Shown: positions 35,625 to 49,158, counted from the stretch's first letter. The stretch: DNA of 64,000 nt from Carnegiea gigantea (GCA_029747015.1 JAKOGI010002188.1:1-64000), one strand, 5' to 3'. Numbers and translations are program-made. The notes: generated by a model not told the origin, from the letters alone.

Positions 35625-36675
35625 TTAGGTAGTGTTTGATTGGAGGGGGAATGATTTTTCCAGAAAATGGTTTTCCAATTTTCCATTGTTTGGGATAATA
35701 AAAGATGAAAAACTATTTTTCAAGGAAAGTGATTTTCCCCCGAATGGAGGAAAAGAATTTCCTTTTTAAGAAGATAGGAAGTTGATTTTCTCTCTTCAAC
35801 TCTTTAATGATATGATAAAGCTGAAATTTAGATGCAAAATTCGATTTCAGTGGTTCGGATCGAAACTTGACTATCCGATTAGAAAAATTAGCATAAACTC
35901 AAATCTAGATTTTGAACTCAAATTACTTTCGTTTGGTCAATATTTATCTCTACCACAACAATTTAATCAACAATTTTTGCCATTAAGATAATTCAGTTGA
36001 TTTGCCATTGGAATAATTTTAATGGTGTGGATCAGAGCTTGATCATCAGATAAAAAAGATTAAAATAGGTTCAAATTCAAATATTGAGCTCCACATTATT
36101 TCAATTGGTCAATATTTTTTTTTTCCGTAGTGACAATTCAATCGTTATTTATCGCACCTTAAACAATGCAGTCAATATTTTTCACTACTAGAACAATTTC
36201 AATAATTTGAATTGAAACTTGATCATCGAATAGAAAATATTAAAAATATGCTCAAATCTAAATTTTGAGCACAACATTCCTTCATTTGATCAAAATTTTT
36301 CTTTGCCCACAACAATTCAATCAACATTTCTTGCCACTTAAACAATTCAGTTGATGTTTTTTGTCACTAATCAATTTTAATAGTTTAGATTGAAACTTGA
36401 TATCTAATAAGAAATATTTTTAAAAAACTCAAATACAAATTTAAGCTCAATGTTCCCTCATTTGGTCAACATTTATCTCTGCTACTATTGTTCAGTCAAT
36501 ATTTTTTGGCACTTAAACAATTCAGTTAACATTTTACTTTTTTCCATGAAAAATAATTTATCTTGTAACAAACGATGGAAAAGGTGACAGAAAATCAATT
36601 TTCCTTAGTAAGACATTTTCCATGCAAAATGATTTTTCGTGAAAACCATTTTCTTTTTCACCAAGCACTACCTTA
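35625..36675. mobile_element. 1,045-bp PIF/Harbinger-like MITE, copy B
   Basis: The element at 35628-36672 starts GGTAGTGTTTGATT and ends CAAGCACTACC, flanked by TTA at 35625-35627 and 36673-36675. It is the same length and orientation as copy A and has the same run of internal repeats, though the two are well diverged. No transposase frame. Two independent insertions with the same ends and TTA duplications define the family. Confidence 0.88.
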
Positions 36676-39600
36676 GTCTTTAAAAATGGATAGAGTTTAA
36701 AGGAATGAAAAATGGAATGCTAACATGGGTAGATAAGTGACCATAGGAGTTTTCCTTAATGATTAGTCAAGGTGCCTTCTATTCAAGATTTCTAGGGTTT
36801 AAACTCAGGAAATGACACTTTTCTCTATTCACTTTGCTTTAAGAGGAAATGATCTTCCCTTAATGGGGTCTAAGTGCTTAGCATACTCGTACCTAGATTA
36901 TCTCCTACTCATGCTTTGTACTAGGCTAAGTAAGCATAGAGGGTGTTTAGTAAATGGTTGTTAGTTGTTTACATTAGTTGTTAGCTGTTAGTTATCTGTA
37001 TTAGCTCTTTGCATTATTTATTTTCAAAAATAGTGTTTGCAGGAATTAGATGTTTATGAAGTATTGTTTGATAGAATTTCTTTTGTGCCCCTAGTTCTGT
37101 TTTACACATGATTTCATTTATAGGTTATTCAATTTTCTTAATTTGAAGTCAAATTTTATTTGTTGCTTATATATGGTATAATTACTTAATAGCAATTTTA
37201 TTATATTTTCAGTATGAGTTGAAATTTATATAATATTAGAATGTGTAATCTTTATGTATGTTTTTATTTATTCCACAATCTACATGGGATTAAGGATCAA
37301 TAAAGGCATCAATTTTTTTTCCCAAAAAAGTGGAAGAAGGCAGTCGATTTAGTAAAAATTATATACTTAATACTAATAGTAATTTGAGGCAAGTAGTAAT
37401 TTGATTCATGAGTCCAAAAAAGCTAACTCCAAATATTTATGACTCTTGTAAATAATAGTAATTTGGGTTAAGTACCAAAAATAGTACAATTAATGGGAAA
37501 AAGTTAAATAGATTTTTTCATTAATAGCAACAACAAGAAGTTGGGACAGAATAGTAATTTTAGTCACGAGCCTAAGAAAGCAAGTTACAAAAGGGTCATC
37601 TTTCAAGCTTCGCCAAAATAACCATTTCACCCCCAAAACACGAATCCAAACCACTTGTTTATCAAACATCCTCATATTCCCTTACCAATATCAAAGCTTA
37701 ACAAGGGGATGATTTAACTGAAGGAGAAATTCCCCAATTCCTCCTTTTTAGTATCTACCACACACAAAAAAGAAAATCATGACAAAGAAGCAAAAATTTT
37801 TAAGTAATTCTTGTGTTTCAACCTTTCTAGGGCCATTTAATAATTCAAATAAACTATTGACTTTGAGTAGAGATTTTTTTTAAAGAAAATTGAAAGCTTG
37901 TTAGCACACTTTATTGTCAAACAACATGCACTTAAACTATTATGGAATTCAACTAAACAAACACTATAAAATGTAAATACTATCTCTGATTCATAGCTTC
38001 ATTTAGCTCTATCTCCAAGTAAATCAGTAACTTCTTGACACTTTTTTATAGTGATTTGCCAAAGCTAATAGTTTATTCTTTACTTGTTGTTTTACCATCA
38101 CTTACCCTTTCACCCCATGCAACACCACTATCTATTATCTAAGCTATGCTAATAGTATACACTATTTGTTTCTGCACCATAAAACATATAAGCAGTCGGT
38201 TGATACAAAGACTTCAATTCTAACTAATGTATGCAGTCTGCACCCATAGTGTCAAAATGAGCTCTTAATTAGTCAGGAAATAGCAATTTAAAAATAAATT
38301 CTTAGGATTCGCCAAACTTTTTATTATAGAACATGCAACCTTGCTTAATATTGGGAAGAAACCTGATGTGACTTTCTAAGCATAAAACCCTAATATAAAA
38401 ATGAATACTTTGGTATATTTAGCTTGTTTTGATCAACTCTAGCTGATTAGAATATGTCCCCTAGGTTTAGACATCACAGATAATGATCCTAAATAAATTA
38501 TTCCATTTAGAAGTCATCTACTAATTGCTTTTCCATTGATACAATAGTCTCATTTTAATAATTCCTATATAGTGCACACAACCTCCAACGCCTACAAACA
38601 TTGGAAGGGGGATTATAATATTCCTTCCATTCTTTTTTTTAAGGTAATGCGTATTTACCAATGTAATCCACTTATTGTTCTTTAAAAGAGCCATGCCTAC
38701 ACTTATTTGGCATTGTTAGAACTGCCACGTTCCAAGATTTCTAAATCCAACCCCTTAATATTGTTCATTAGTGCAAGCTCTTTACTAAGAAACATATCAT
38801 ACATTCTAAGAACCACTATTGGGTCCCCATAAAAGGTTCTTACATATTGCCACGGCATGATTTGTTACTTATAAGGGAAGAATAAAAGTAGAAGCCTAAA
38901 TGTTATATAATCTATTAAAATATAGTTAATAAGCACCATTCTTACTGCATGGGACAAACATATGGATGACTACATCTAAAAAGCTTATGGCCATATGAAT
39001 TGTTTGTTTGCAGAGAATTCGCTCCCAGGTAGTCAAGCGCTCTAAGCTACGAGACAGGATAGTCAAGTTCTCTAAGTTAGGAGACAGGAGTTACACCACC
39101 ATTAGCCTCGAAAAGGAATTCATTCTCTCTTCGCTCACCCATCCACTTTTAATTAGCTTAGTAGAATCATTGTCTTTATTTTAATAATGATCTTTTGCAC
39201 CAATAATTCTAACCAATCAATTTTAGTTAATGTAGCTACAGCAATATGGACCATTGTTAATTATAAAATAATAGTAATCACCATAGAGGGATGAATAGGA
39301 TAAGAGATAAAAGTTGAACATAACAACTGTGACACTGAATAAAAGCTAAAAACACAGATAAGAGGCATAGAAAGTAAACTTTCAAGGACACTGAGCAACA
39401 ACAAAAGAGTAGAAAGGAAAGCAGTATTAGAAAGTTCACCTTTTCAATAGGGCTACGTCTTCACCTAAGGCTCCCTCTTAAGATTTAGATAACTTATATT
39501 AGTTCTTCCTTGAGTAACACCATGTCAGCATCCTTATTAGCACCTTGATGCCGCTCGTCCAAGGTTATTCTTGTATAGTTTTCTCGTAATATACTTTGGC

Positions 39601-42559
39601 TTTACAACACACCAATTATATCTTCCTTGCTTATAAGAAAGTTCCACAACTCTTTTAGCTAACAAGAATTACAAAAGTATCTCAATGAAAAATTTTACAA
39701 GATTACAATAAAATCACTTAAGGTTCATTTGCACCTTGGAAAGTATACTGAAAAAAAATAAATAAATTAGAAAATTAATTTTTTTCCTTGTGTTTGGGTC
39801 AAAAAAGCATGGAAAATTTAATAGATTTAGTAAAGATTTTTTTTTTTAGCAAATTGATGAGAAAGTAAGGGGAAAAATTAAATGCAAGGCTCCTCACTCT
39901 TCTTGTATTGTAGTTACGGCTCATGCTCTATCCTAGTTCCTTGTTTATTAAATGTAGAGATAGAGGAGGGGGCCGAAGGGTGAGGAGAGACAAAGCGATA
40001 GAGAAAGAAGCGATATGGCCAATGTAGGGTAATTTCTAGGGGCTTTAGAGTTTTTCTTATTATTTGTAATTCTTTTTCTTATATTATTTCCTTCGTTCAA
40101 TCAGTGAAAAAAGTTTTACTTTCTCCCAACTTTTTTTTGCTCTTCTTTTTTCTTTCCTTCATGTTTTACTAGATCCAAACAGGGCCTTAGAGTATGTCTT
40201 GAATGTCCTTTTGTGTTATACCCTTGCATCTTGAGCCTAATCCTTCATTTCTAGGGTTCTCACAATCGAGAAGACCACTGATGCTAAAATACTATCTATT
40301 AGAATGTTTCTTGAGTAATATATTTATAGTAGTGAGCTGGTTAGAGTCCTTGAATGTTGTTAAACAGTCTCCATAAATCAACTTTTTAGCCTTAAAAGCA
40401 GTTATCTTTAGGTCTGGTTTCTTCCTCCTTTAAAGGCATAGGATTAATGAAGCATCTAATGTTGTAGCCTTGGTTCCAATTTAGCCAAGGCAATTTGAGC
40501 TCATTCAAAGTTGTGATGGTGATAGCATTAAAATTTGGTCCTTGACTCTCTTGAGTTCCATTTTTTGTCCAAAAGTTAATTCTAACCTATGCAGTGAATG
40601 CTAATCCTATATACAAAATCTTAGATAACTCTATTGACATACCTATAAGTTTCCCCCCTATTTAAAGACCTACATCACAATCATATGTAGTAAACAATCA
40701 CGATCTAAGGCATTGAACTCTTCAACTAAAGCTAATTGTAGACTTCACTTGACTTGATTGCTTATTTAATATAGTGGTGCAACAATCTTTTTGTCATTCA
40801 TCAGAATATATCAATTATAACGAAGTTGATAATCTTCCCCTTTTTAATGAAAGTCAAAACCATAAACATGTAATAAATTTACCAAAATATTTGCACTCCT
40901 TTCTAGATTTCATCAAAAGGTCATTCAAAAATGTACTATGAAAACAATATCAGTACCTGTAGCTTCCCTTTAGCATAAAGTTTATAAGCATGAGCACATA
41001 ACATCATATTTTCAAGCAAGTATGGGAGAGTTCATAGATAGTCAATATTTACCTAAAGAATACCACTTTTTGGGCTAAATATGCAATGAATCATTCTGAT
41101 TCAAAGTTTTATAACTGACTATATTTCAAAGCCTTTGAAATCATGTCATCGTGAGCTTTTAGAAGCCGCTAGCACTAGGCTTTGATCTAGTAGGTCTAAA
41201 GTATGTTCATGTTTTAGTTTCCTGCATTTACATGGCACACTTGTTAGTACTAAATGAGGACCTCCCCCAAATTCATGCTGAAAATAATATATTTTGATGT
41301 CATATTGTTAGAATTATGAGGATAAGAGACCACATGACATAAGAACAAATAGTGAATCACATGTTTATTCATATGAATGTGAAGAACAAAATGCGTAATA
41401 GCATATCTGAAAGATCCCATATCATACATCATATTATCTAATTTATCTCCCTATAAAGAAGGTAATTCAAGTTCGATAAAAGATCCAAGAGGGAACATAT
41501 AATGAGTGTCTCATGCTTATGTAAAGACACAATAATGCAACAACAATGTCAAATGGTGTTGTATGCATAATCAAATCATGTTAAAAGTAACACGTGACAA
41601 GTTCAAAGCATGAACTAAAAGAAGTTTGATATATAGTCTACCAAAATGTATATAGGCCAACACATGATATATATTTTGTAAGATGAATCAAGATATTACA
41701 CATGAGAACAAATGTCGAAGACTACAAGTCTAAGATGGTATTCATGCATTACAAAGAATAGAAGTTACAAAAGGATTTTCTAACAAGGACACATATGCAA
41801 GATATTATATGCCATCAAAATATGATGATAATGGATTATACGCCTTATCAGAATCAACCATGCAAACGACCTTAAAAGCATTCAAGTAACTATTGGAACT
41901 TTAGAAGCATAGTGTCATTCCCCTTTTCAAAGTCATCATGACCACATGAGTATACAGAAAGATAATCAATCATTTAGACATTACACATGTCTTGTTTTTT
42001 AAGGTCTGAACTTTGATTTTGAATTTTCAAACTCAATGGTTATCACAAACGAGTTTGTTGCTTCTTATTCTGATATGGTTCAAAGATAATGGTTTAGAAG
42101 TTTAGAGCTTTGAGCTCTCAAACTTGTTGCCTTTATGCATGTTGACTTCAAAGTTCGACTTAATTTGTTTCAAAGAGTTTGGAGCATTGTCATTTCAAGC
42201 ATCAAACAATGACTTTAAAATCAGAACTTCACCCAAGGTCATTAAGATATGTTTGAGTCACTTAATTTTCTGAAACCAATAAAAAAACTTGCTAATGTTA
42301 AGAGAGAGATTATTCCTTAATTCCTACATCAAGATTGAATGTTAAATAATGGAAAAAACTGAACTAGCGACATTCAAACACAAAGTGATATAAATACCCA
42401 TAGCATGTTATCAATGCAAATGAAATTCACATTCATCTTGGTACATATCTGATCTTTGTTACCTTTCAGGATTAACATGCAACTTTATATTTGACCTTGC
42501 TGTAGGATTCTTTTGTAGTCTTTAGAACTAGATCACTTCAGGTTTCTTGTTGACCTTGA
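36676..42559. other. Long unassigned stretch
   Basis: Almost 6 kb of AT-rich sequence with no frame above about 62 codons and no recognised protein motif. It contains a 30-bp tandem repeat at 39030-39089 and imperfect inverted ends near 36938 and 37673 that I could not confirm as a MITE. Probably decayed transposon and intergenic DNA. Confidence 0.35.
39030..39089. repeat. 30-bp tandem duplication
   Basis: Two adjacent 30-bp units, each starting TAGTCAAG and ending GAGACAGGA, match at 26 of 30 positions. Confidence 0.85.
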
Positions 42560-43340
42560 AGTTTGGCTTTAAAAAACAATTAGCATGTGTTTGTACATTG
42601 TTTCTCATGAGCACTTCACATTGTTTTGATCATCTAATATTGTTTATTCCTTATCAATTCGGTTGGGAGCCAAGTGTACCTACAAAATCAAACTCGAACG
42701 CCTTTCTTAAAGTGCTTTTGAGATCAAATTTGAGTCTAGGATTGTTAATAACAACCATATTAAGTGGTCTTGCTCCTATAGGTACCCAAATCTGAACAAT
42801 TTCAAGATAAGAATTACTGTGATATTTAGTACGAGTAAAGTTGCTCTGTCTTCTTGGATAAGTAGAGTGACTTTGATATCCACGATCAAAGTTGCTTTGT
42901 CTCCTTTAGGGAACAACATTGTCTTGATAATTATATCCAGAGTTAATTTATTTCTTTTAAGGGGCAAAGTGACTTTATGATTGCTCATTTGTTGTGTCTT
43001 CGTTAAAGAAGTTTTTGTAAGAATTTTTCTTGATGTTCAAAGAAACCAATACCTTCTTTGTTAAAAGACACATATTGATAACTAGGCAATTTATCTAAAT
43101 TTTCTTGCCCCTTAGTCTGTTTTAAAAGAGATTTATAAGAGCCATCACATTTGTTTTGTAAATTAGATTGTTTAAATTCAAGGCCTTTAACCTATGCTTG
43201 TAGACTTTCATAATTTTTTTTTGAAAATTTGCATTTTCTTTTTTAAAGGCTAACATTCTTTCTAAGGGATTTAATCTTAGATAAATACTCTTCTTCATAT
43301 CAACATGATTTAGTAAACCTTGTGCTAGATATTCTTTTGT
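42560..43340 (-). pseudogene. Probable Ty1/copia gag remnant
   Basis: Minus-strand fragments include ERMLAFKKENANFQKK (coiled-coil-like), KGQENLDKLPSYQYVSFNKE followed by GIGFFEHQEKF, and IWVPIGARPLN. This combination resembles the long gag proteins of some plant Ty1/copia elements, which carry repeated IWVP-type blocks. Stops are frequent, no zinc knuckle was found and no LTR was identified. The upstream half of the gene would lie to the right, where the Athila element begins, so Athila probably inserted into it. Confidence 0.45.
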
Positions 43341-43349
43341 GAAAGTGAG

Positions 43350-44743
43350 TGATAACTCATATTTTTGTGTATAATTTTACTCCAATTATGAACTTTTAAA
43401 GTCTTTGAAAAGTATTTTAAATGATGATGATGCATATTTTATATGATTTTCCATGAGAAAAAAAACTCGAATTTGGATACAAGATCGAGTAATTTAACCC
43501 AACTCCATCTAAGCCTACAACCCATTTCACTTCTCTGCTCCAGTCCACAGCAACAACTCCTTTCCCTTCTTGCTCTCCAGCCCGGCTGGGCCTATCTGAG
43601 CATTAGAAATGGCCTAGTGTGTGGCCCACCCAGTCTCTAGAGCTCGTTCACTTTCCCTCCTTTCTCATCTCACCTGTTTAGGCTCGTTCACACGGCCCAA
43701 TGGCCCGCTTCAGCACTGAGCTCCTGCTTTGCTTCCTTTTCGTAGGCCTTGAACTAATAGTGACATCAGCCAAACAAGCCCAATGCCCTACTCTTCTCCC
43801 TTTCTTCCTTCTTCATGTTTGGGTCTATTCATTTCGGCCCAGCTCGTCCAGCCTGGTCTCCCTCACAATCACGATATAAGTGCCTTAATTCTCTCACATA
43901 CCTAGCTCTATAACAGTATGTGAGTTAAGACCCACATCCAATTCCATGCTTTTGACCTGTATAATTGAAGCTCAGTCGACCAAAAATGGCCAACTTAGTA
44001 ATAGCTCTAATTGAATTTGGAGTAAATTTTAGAATAGAAAAGTGGTGAATTTCCATTATAAAATGCCAACAAGAGATTATGGCCAAGGGGGGCATCCATT
44101 CATCCCTTCATTCATCTACTCACCCAAGCATGCAAGCATTCTTCCATTCTCTCATCTTTCATCTTCCATCTTTTTTTTTTTTTTTTAAGAGTAGAACGTC
44201 TTTGTAAGACATCCATTTGGGTTGAGGAGTTTAGAATAAAATAAGCTTCATTAGCTAGTTTTCTCATTTCTTCTCAATTCATTTGTGAGTAAATTTGAGA
44301 GTTTACACTTAATTCTATGGTTTTGTGTGATTGAGTATCAAGGTTTGGATATAAAAAGTGAAATATGTCAATATGAAGAGTATGACTAGACCAACTCCAC
44401 TGGTGTTTTCACTAACTATGGCCGACTAAGTTGCTCTTCTAGAATTAAGATGGATCCTTGACTAATAATATTATTTTCCTGATTCTTTTGATTTTATATT
44501 TGCGTTTTATATTGCATAATTTTGAGTTTATATTTGAAACTAGCCTATTCATATATCTTAACACTATTGCTCATTCATGTTGATTACAATAGGTTAATTT
44601 GCTATCTTAAATGAATATTAGGCCTTTTAGGTTAATATCATGTTATGCAATTGGGCTTAAAATTATAATTGTTAAAATTGAATAAGTGACGCTATAAATT
44701 AGATGAGTTATGTATAAAAATAATGATTCATGATAAGCACTAG
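43350..44743 (+). repeat. 5' LTR of Athila-type element
   Basis: It begins TGATAACTCATATTTTTGTG, matching the sequence after the purine tract at 63861. About 1.4 kb is present before the nested element starts. Neither a terminal CA with primer site nor the gag start is seen, so the extreme 3' end is lost or cut. A short frame at 43443-43640 is not convincing as protein. Confidence 0.75.
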
Positions 44744-45841
44744 TGATGCACTTCTAAGTCCTTATGGATGAAGAACAAATAAGGAATCGAAATAATGAAA
44801 GGAAGAGAGAAAGAGTGATTACAGTTTGAATGCAAATAACAAAGAAAGATAAGTAACTAAGGATCTTGGATAAGATATCACCACCAAGATTCTTAGAACT
44901 CAATTGTTAGGTCTAGAGAGATAACATATCACCACTGAAAAGATCATAAAAGCCTCTCTAACACCACTCTAGAGAGCTAAACTAGAGATAAGCAAGAGAG
45001 GGAAACTTAGAGGGAGTTTGAACTCAACCTTTCTTCAAATCACAAATTGTTATTCAACTAAATTCGAGTATGGCTTTTATAGGGCTGGGCAATATTTTAG
45101 GGAGCTGGTCTTACATAGGAAAACATGAAATACAACTTGCTAGGCTAGCATAGAAATACAAAACAAACTAGTAAGAAAACGATGTAACACGAAAAACTAG
45201 GGGCTTGAAACTTGATTCCATCAGCTTGGAGGCTCTTTAATCTTGATTTCCCACCTTAGCATAGGTAGTTGAAGGTTTGGAAGTAGGTGTCCATGCACTT
45301 GATCCCTAGGAGCGAAGTTTCCCAATGCATTAAATGTTCCTAGTCTTCAGCGCCTTCTCACAGCAGTAGGGTCAGATTCATTGAGCCATAACTCTCTTGT
45401 TTCTCGTCCAAATTTGATGAACCAGGAGTCATGCGAATGCTTGAAGAGTCTATTTTTCAATTCAAAAGGGTGCATTGGATTTGGACTAGCTAATTTGAGA
45501 GAAATTGTCTGCATAATTCAGATGGTTAAAACTGGATAGTTTGGATAGTTTGGCTTTGGAGTCTGATTTGGAGGGGCAAACAAAGTCCTAATGACTTGAA
45601 ACTTATTTTATTAGAAAGCTAACTTCTTAAAATAAAAGTTTTCAGGCAAAATGAAGGACTTAAGTCACCCAATAATTAGACAACTAAGGTCATAAATTTA
45701 CTGCTTGCGCGGGATAGAATGGGGTAGTAGGTCACTTGGTCTTCTAGTTGATTTCTCAAGACTTTGAGGACCTCTTAGATTTCCTTAGACTTGGGAAGCT
45801 CTTGGGCTTGACCGTCATTGTGATCCTCCATGGGTACATCA
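44744..45841 (-). repeat. 3' LTR of nested Ty3/gypsy element
   Basis: It begins TGATGCACTT and ends GTACATCA on the plus strand, length 1,098 bp. The inner boundary is fixed by the purine tract at 45842. The first 817 bases match 50262-51092. Confidence 0.9.
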
Positions 45842-45854
45842 TCCTCCCCTTATT
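45842..45854 (-). other. Polypurine tract of nested Ty3/gypsy element
   Basis: AATAAGGGGAGGA on the minus strand, directly followed by the LTR start TGATGTACCC. Confidence 0.85.
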
Positions 45855-46179
45855 GAAAAGAATTTGCCCTCAAATTCTCAAGGAGATCATCTTCATAGTA
45901 GGGCTTGAGGTCCGCCACATTGAAGGTGTGAGAAATGCCATATTACCCTGGAAGATCTATCTTGTAATCATTGTTATTGACCTTCTCAAGCACTTCAAAT
46001 GGTCCATCAGCTCTAGGCATTAACTGGGACTTCCTTTTGGAACAAAATCTCTCATTCCAAAGGTGCATCCACACTAGATCACCCGGTTTGAACAAGGCTT
46101 GTTTGCGATGCTTGTTGGCTTGATCATGGTAGCGCTCATTTGCCTTCTCAATTTGAGCTTGGACTCACTTGTGGAGCTC

Positions 46180-47149
46180 TTAAATCTCCCTAACCCTTTT
46201 ACTAGCTTCGGTGTTTATTTTCTCTTGGTGTATGGGTAGGAGATCAAGTAGACCGAGGGGGTTTTGACCAGGCACCACCTTGAAGGGTGACTCATTTGTT
46301 GTCCTACTTGGTGCTCTATTATTAGCAAATTCAGCATGGGCAAGGAGAAGATCCCAAGCTTTCAAGTTCTTCTTCACTAAGACCCATAGCAAGGTCCCCA
46401 AGGTTCAATTCACCACCTTGGTTTGGCCATCCGTTTGGGGGTGGCATGTGGTACTAAACTTCAACTTTGTGCCCAACTTCCTCCATAAGGTGATCCAAAA
46501 GTGACTTAGGAATATTGAGTCCCTATCTGAAACAATAGAGAGAGGAATACTATGGAGTCTCACTACTTCCTTGAAATAAAGATCGACCACAATGATATGC
46601 ATCATTTGCTTTGTGACAAGCAATGAAATGTACCATTTTAGAAAATCAGTCTACCACTACAAAGATAGAATCTTTGTTGCATTAGGTGCGTGGGAGACCA
46701 AGCACGAAGTCTATGCTCACAACTAGCCATGGACCTTGTGGAGTAGGTAAGGGGGTGTAAAGCTCTTGAGGTAGTGAATGACTTTTTGCCATTTGACAAA
46801 CAGAACACCTCTTAATCAAGTCTTAGATGTCCTTAAGTATGTGAGGCCAAAAATAGTGCTCTTTTGCCATGATGTAGATCTTGTCTTCTCCAAAGTGGCT
46901 AGCTAGACAACCTCTATTAATTTCTCTAAGAATGAGCTCACAGGTGTCACACCTTGGGACAAACAAATGGTTACCCTTGAATAAGTAACCCTCTTGTAGT
47001 AAGAAATCTCCTTTTGGGTGAACTTGGCAAGACTCATACAGCTCCCCAAAGTCCACATCTCCTTTGTACAAGGACTTTAAATGCTCAAATCCAAGTACAC
47101 ACGAACCAAGTTGGAATAAAAGAAGGTGTCTTCTGGAGAGGGCATCCAC
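46180..47149 (-). pseudogene. Integrase of nested Ty3/gypsy element
   Basis: Frames 46823-47149, 46405-46623 and 46180-46401 follow in order. The first has DALSRRH (end of the RNase H linker) and the HHCC-region block HFGEDKIYIMAKEHYFW. The second is the catalytic core, with [15 protein letters not shown] and [12 protein letters not shown]: the position normally held by the third catalytic acidic residue (glutamate of DDE) is lysine. The third holds the core end and start of the C-terminal domain (HAEFANNRAPS, SPFKVVPGQNPL). Integrase joins element cDNA to chromosomal DNA in the nucleus. This copy is inactive by substitution, stops and frame breaks. Confidence 0.88.
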
Positions 47150-47242
47150 ACCTTAGTTGAGCTCCCCAAACTTGTGTTTGATCACAAAGTGAAATGATTG
47201 CAAATACTCAACCCACTTGGCATGTCTAGAATTCAAATTATA

Positions 47243-47569
47243 CTACCCTTGGATGTATTTGAGAGCCTTGTGGTCCGAATAAAGGATGAACTCATTAGTG
47301 ATCAAATAGTGAGTCCAATGCTCAAGAGCTCGAATGATGGCAAAGAACTCCTTGTTATAAGTTGAATATCTCTGCCTAACATCACTTAATTTCTCACTAA
47401 AGTAAGCAAGGGGTCTTCCTTCTTGGATTAAAACTGCACCTATGCCAACTTTGGAGGCATCACACTCTACCTCAAGCACCTTGTCAAAGCATGGAAGTGC
47501 TAAAATCGGTGCATGAGTGAGCTTGTCTTTGAGTTCTTCAAAAAAATTTTGAGCTTGTGGTGTCCACAC
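47243..47569 (-). pseudogene. RNase H of nested Ty3/gypsy element
   Basis: A 108-codon frame with the usual Ty3/gypsy RNase H blocks: FFEELKDKLTHAPILALP, the first acidic motif VECDASKVGIGAVL, YSTYNKEFFAIIRALEHW, and LYSDHKALKYI. The core acidic residues are present. It degrades the RNA strand during reverse transcription. It follows the RT frame with a short break and a stop. Confidence 0.9.
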
Positions 47570-47578
47570 GAACTTGGT

Positions 47579-48450
47579 TCATTTCAGTACTTTAGTCATG
47601 GGGGTGGCTAAGGAGCTAAAATAGCGAAGGAACCTCCTATAAAATGAAGCAAGGCTATGAAAACTTCTAACATCATGCATAGAAGTGGGAATAGGCCATA
47701 ACTTGATTGCATCAATCTTACTTTGATCAACTTGGATCCCTTGGGCCGAGACTATGTAACCTAAGAATACCACCATGAGAGTGAAAAAGGAACAGTTCTT
47801 GAGGTTCTTATAACGTTGCTCTTGTTCAAGGACCATCATAACTTGCTTTAGATGCTTGAGATGCTCCTCTTCGGTCTTACTAAACACCAATATGTCATCA
47901 AAGTAAACCATCGCAAATTTTCTAAGAAATGGCTTGAATACTTAATTCATGAGCCTCATGAATGTACTTGGGGCATTAGAGAGGCCGAATGGCATGACTA
48001 AACACTCATAAATCCCAATCTTGGTCTTGAATGCGGTCTTCCACTCATTTCCTTCACGGATCTAGATTTGATAATGCCCACTCTTTAGGTCTATCTTGGA
48101 AAAGTATCTTCCCCTATGGAGTTCATCAAGCATGTCCCTAAGGCTTGGTATGGGATGCCTATATTTATTATGATTTGTTAATGGCTTCGCTATCCACATA
48201 CATTCTCATAGAACCATTCTTCTTGGGCACAAGAAGGGCAGGTACGACACATAGACTCAAGCTCTCACGTACCAAACCCTTGGAGGTTAGTTCCTCCACT
48301 TGTCTTTGAATCTCCAAAGTATCCTTGGGGTTTATTCTACAGGCTGGTTTGTTTGGTAGAATGGCTCCAGCAATGAGGTCGATATGGTGTTGTATAGATC
48401 TTTGAAGAGGTAAGCTGAATGGTATCTCTTCGGGAAAAACATGGAAAAAT
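47579..48450 (-). pseudogene. Reverse transcriptase of nested Ty3/gypsy element
   Basis: The palm and connection form a 110-codon frame at 47579-47911 beginning MVYFDDILVFSKTEEEHLKH, which keeps the YxDD active-site pair. It continues through VVFLGYIVSAQGIQVD and RSFHSLASFYRRF. The fingers and the start of the palm are readable between 47912 and 48450 but contain stops. The enzyme copies element RNA into DNA in cytoplasmic particles. It is broken upstream of the active site. Confidence 0.9.
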
Positions 48451-48636
48451 TCTTAGAGTAGTTGTGAAGCTAGGGGATGGAGTGGGGTTTCAGTTTTAAT
48501 TTGTGGAGTGGAGAAAAGGATCATTTCTTTGAGGGTTTTGAACTCACGGTGTGAGGCTATCGAGAGTAGGCTCAAGGAGAGAGAGAAGCATTTCTCCTCC
48601 CTTTGGTCCTTCTTTGGTTTTGGGTTTGGTGAGGAG

Positions 48637-49158
48637 CTATGGGCCAAGGGTGATCTTTTGGCCATTTATGAGTAGGGTATAGGTGTTTTGGTAACCATCG
48701 TGAATAACCTTATAGTCAAAAACCCAAGGTCTCCCCAACAATATATGACAAGCATCTATGGGAAGGATGTTACACCACAACTCATCTTGACAACTTTTAC
48801 CAATTGACAAAGCCACCAAACAATGAGAAGAGACTTGGAGACCTTTACCTTGGTTGAGCCATTGAATGGAGTAGGGTTGTGGGTGAGGCTCGGCCTTGAG
48901 TTGAAGTTTCTCTACCAAAGTAGTAGAGGCCACATTTGCAGAACTACCACCGTCCACGATAAGAGAGCATACTTGGCCATTAATGCCACATCGAGTATGG
49001 AATATGTTCTCACATTGCTCCTCATGGTTTGAGACTTTACGATCATTCAATGCTCTCCTAAGTCCTTCATCCGCTTCCTGCATGCATTCTTCCTCAAACT
49101 CCATTAGATGAATGTCCTTGTCACTTCTCATTCTCTTAAGCATTTGGTACTCCACCAA
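48637..49158 (-). pseudogene. Gag-protease junction of nested Ty3/gypsy element
   Basis: The longest surviving frame of the element, 173 codons. The aspartic protease region reads CSLIVDGGSSANVASTTLVE. The active-site triplet is DGG here, a form also seen in related plant elements. It is followed by LGRPWVFDYKVIHDG and the end of the protease. The first 50 residues link from gag. The protease cuts the polyprotein. The frame ends in a stop before the RT. Confidence 0.88.

Noticed and set aside
36938..37673. Possible hAT-like MITE with ends like GAGGGTGTTTAGTAAA and its imperfect inverse
   Set aside because: The ends match at only about 13 of 16 bases and no 8-bp or other target duplication flanks them. 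The boundary could not be supported.
39003..39120. A tRNA-like or SINE head around the 30-bp repeats
   Set aside because: No B-box with the expected spacing and no A tract or target duplication was found.
43443..43640. A 65-codon frame in the Athila LTR
   Set aside because: It lies in LTR sequence with C/T-rich low complexity and no recognised motif.
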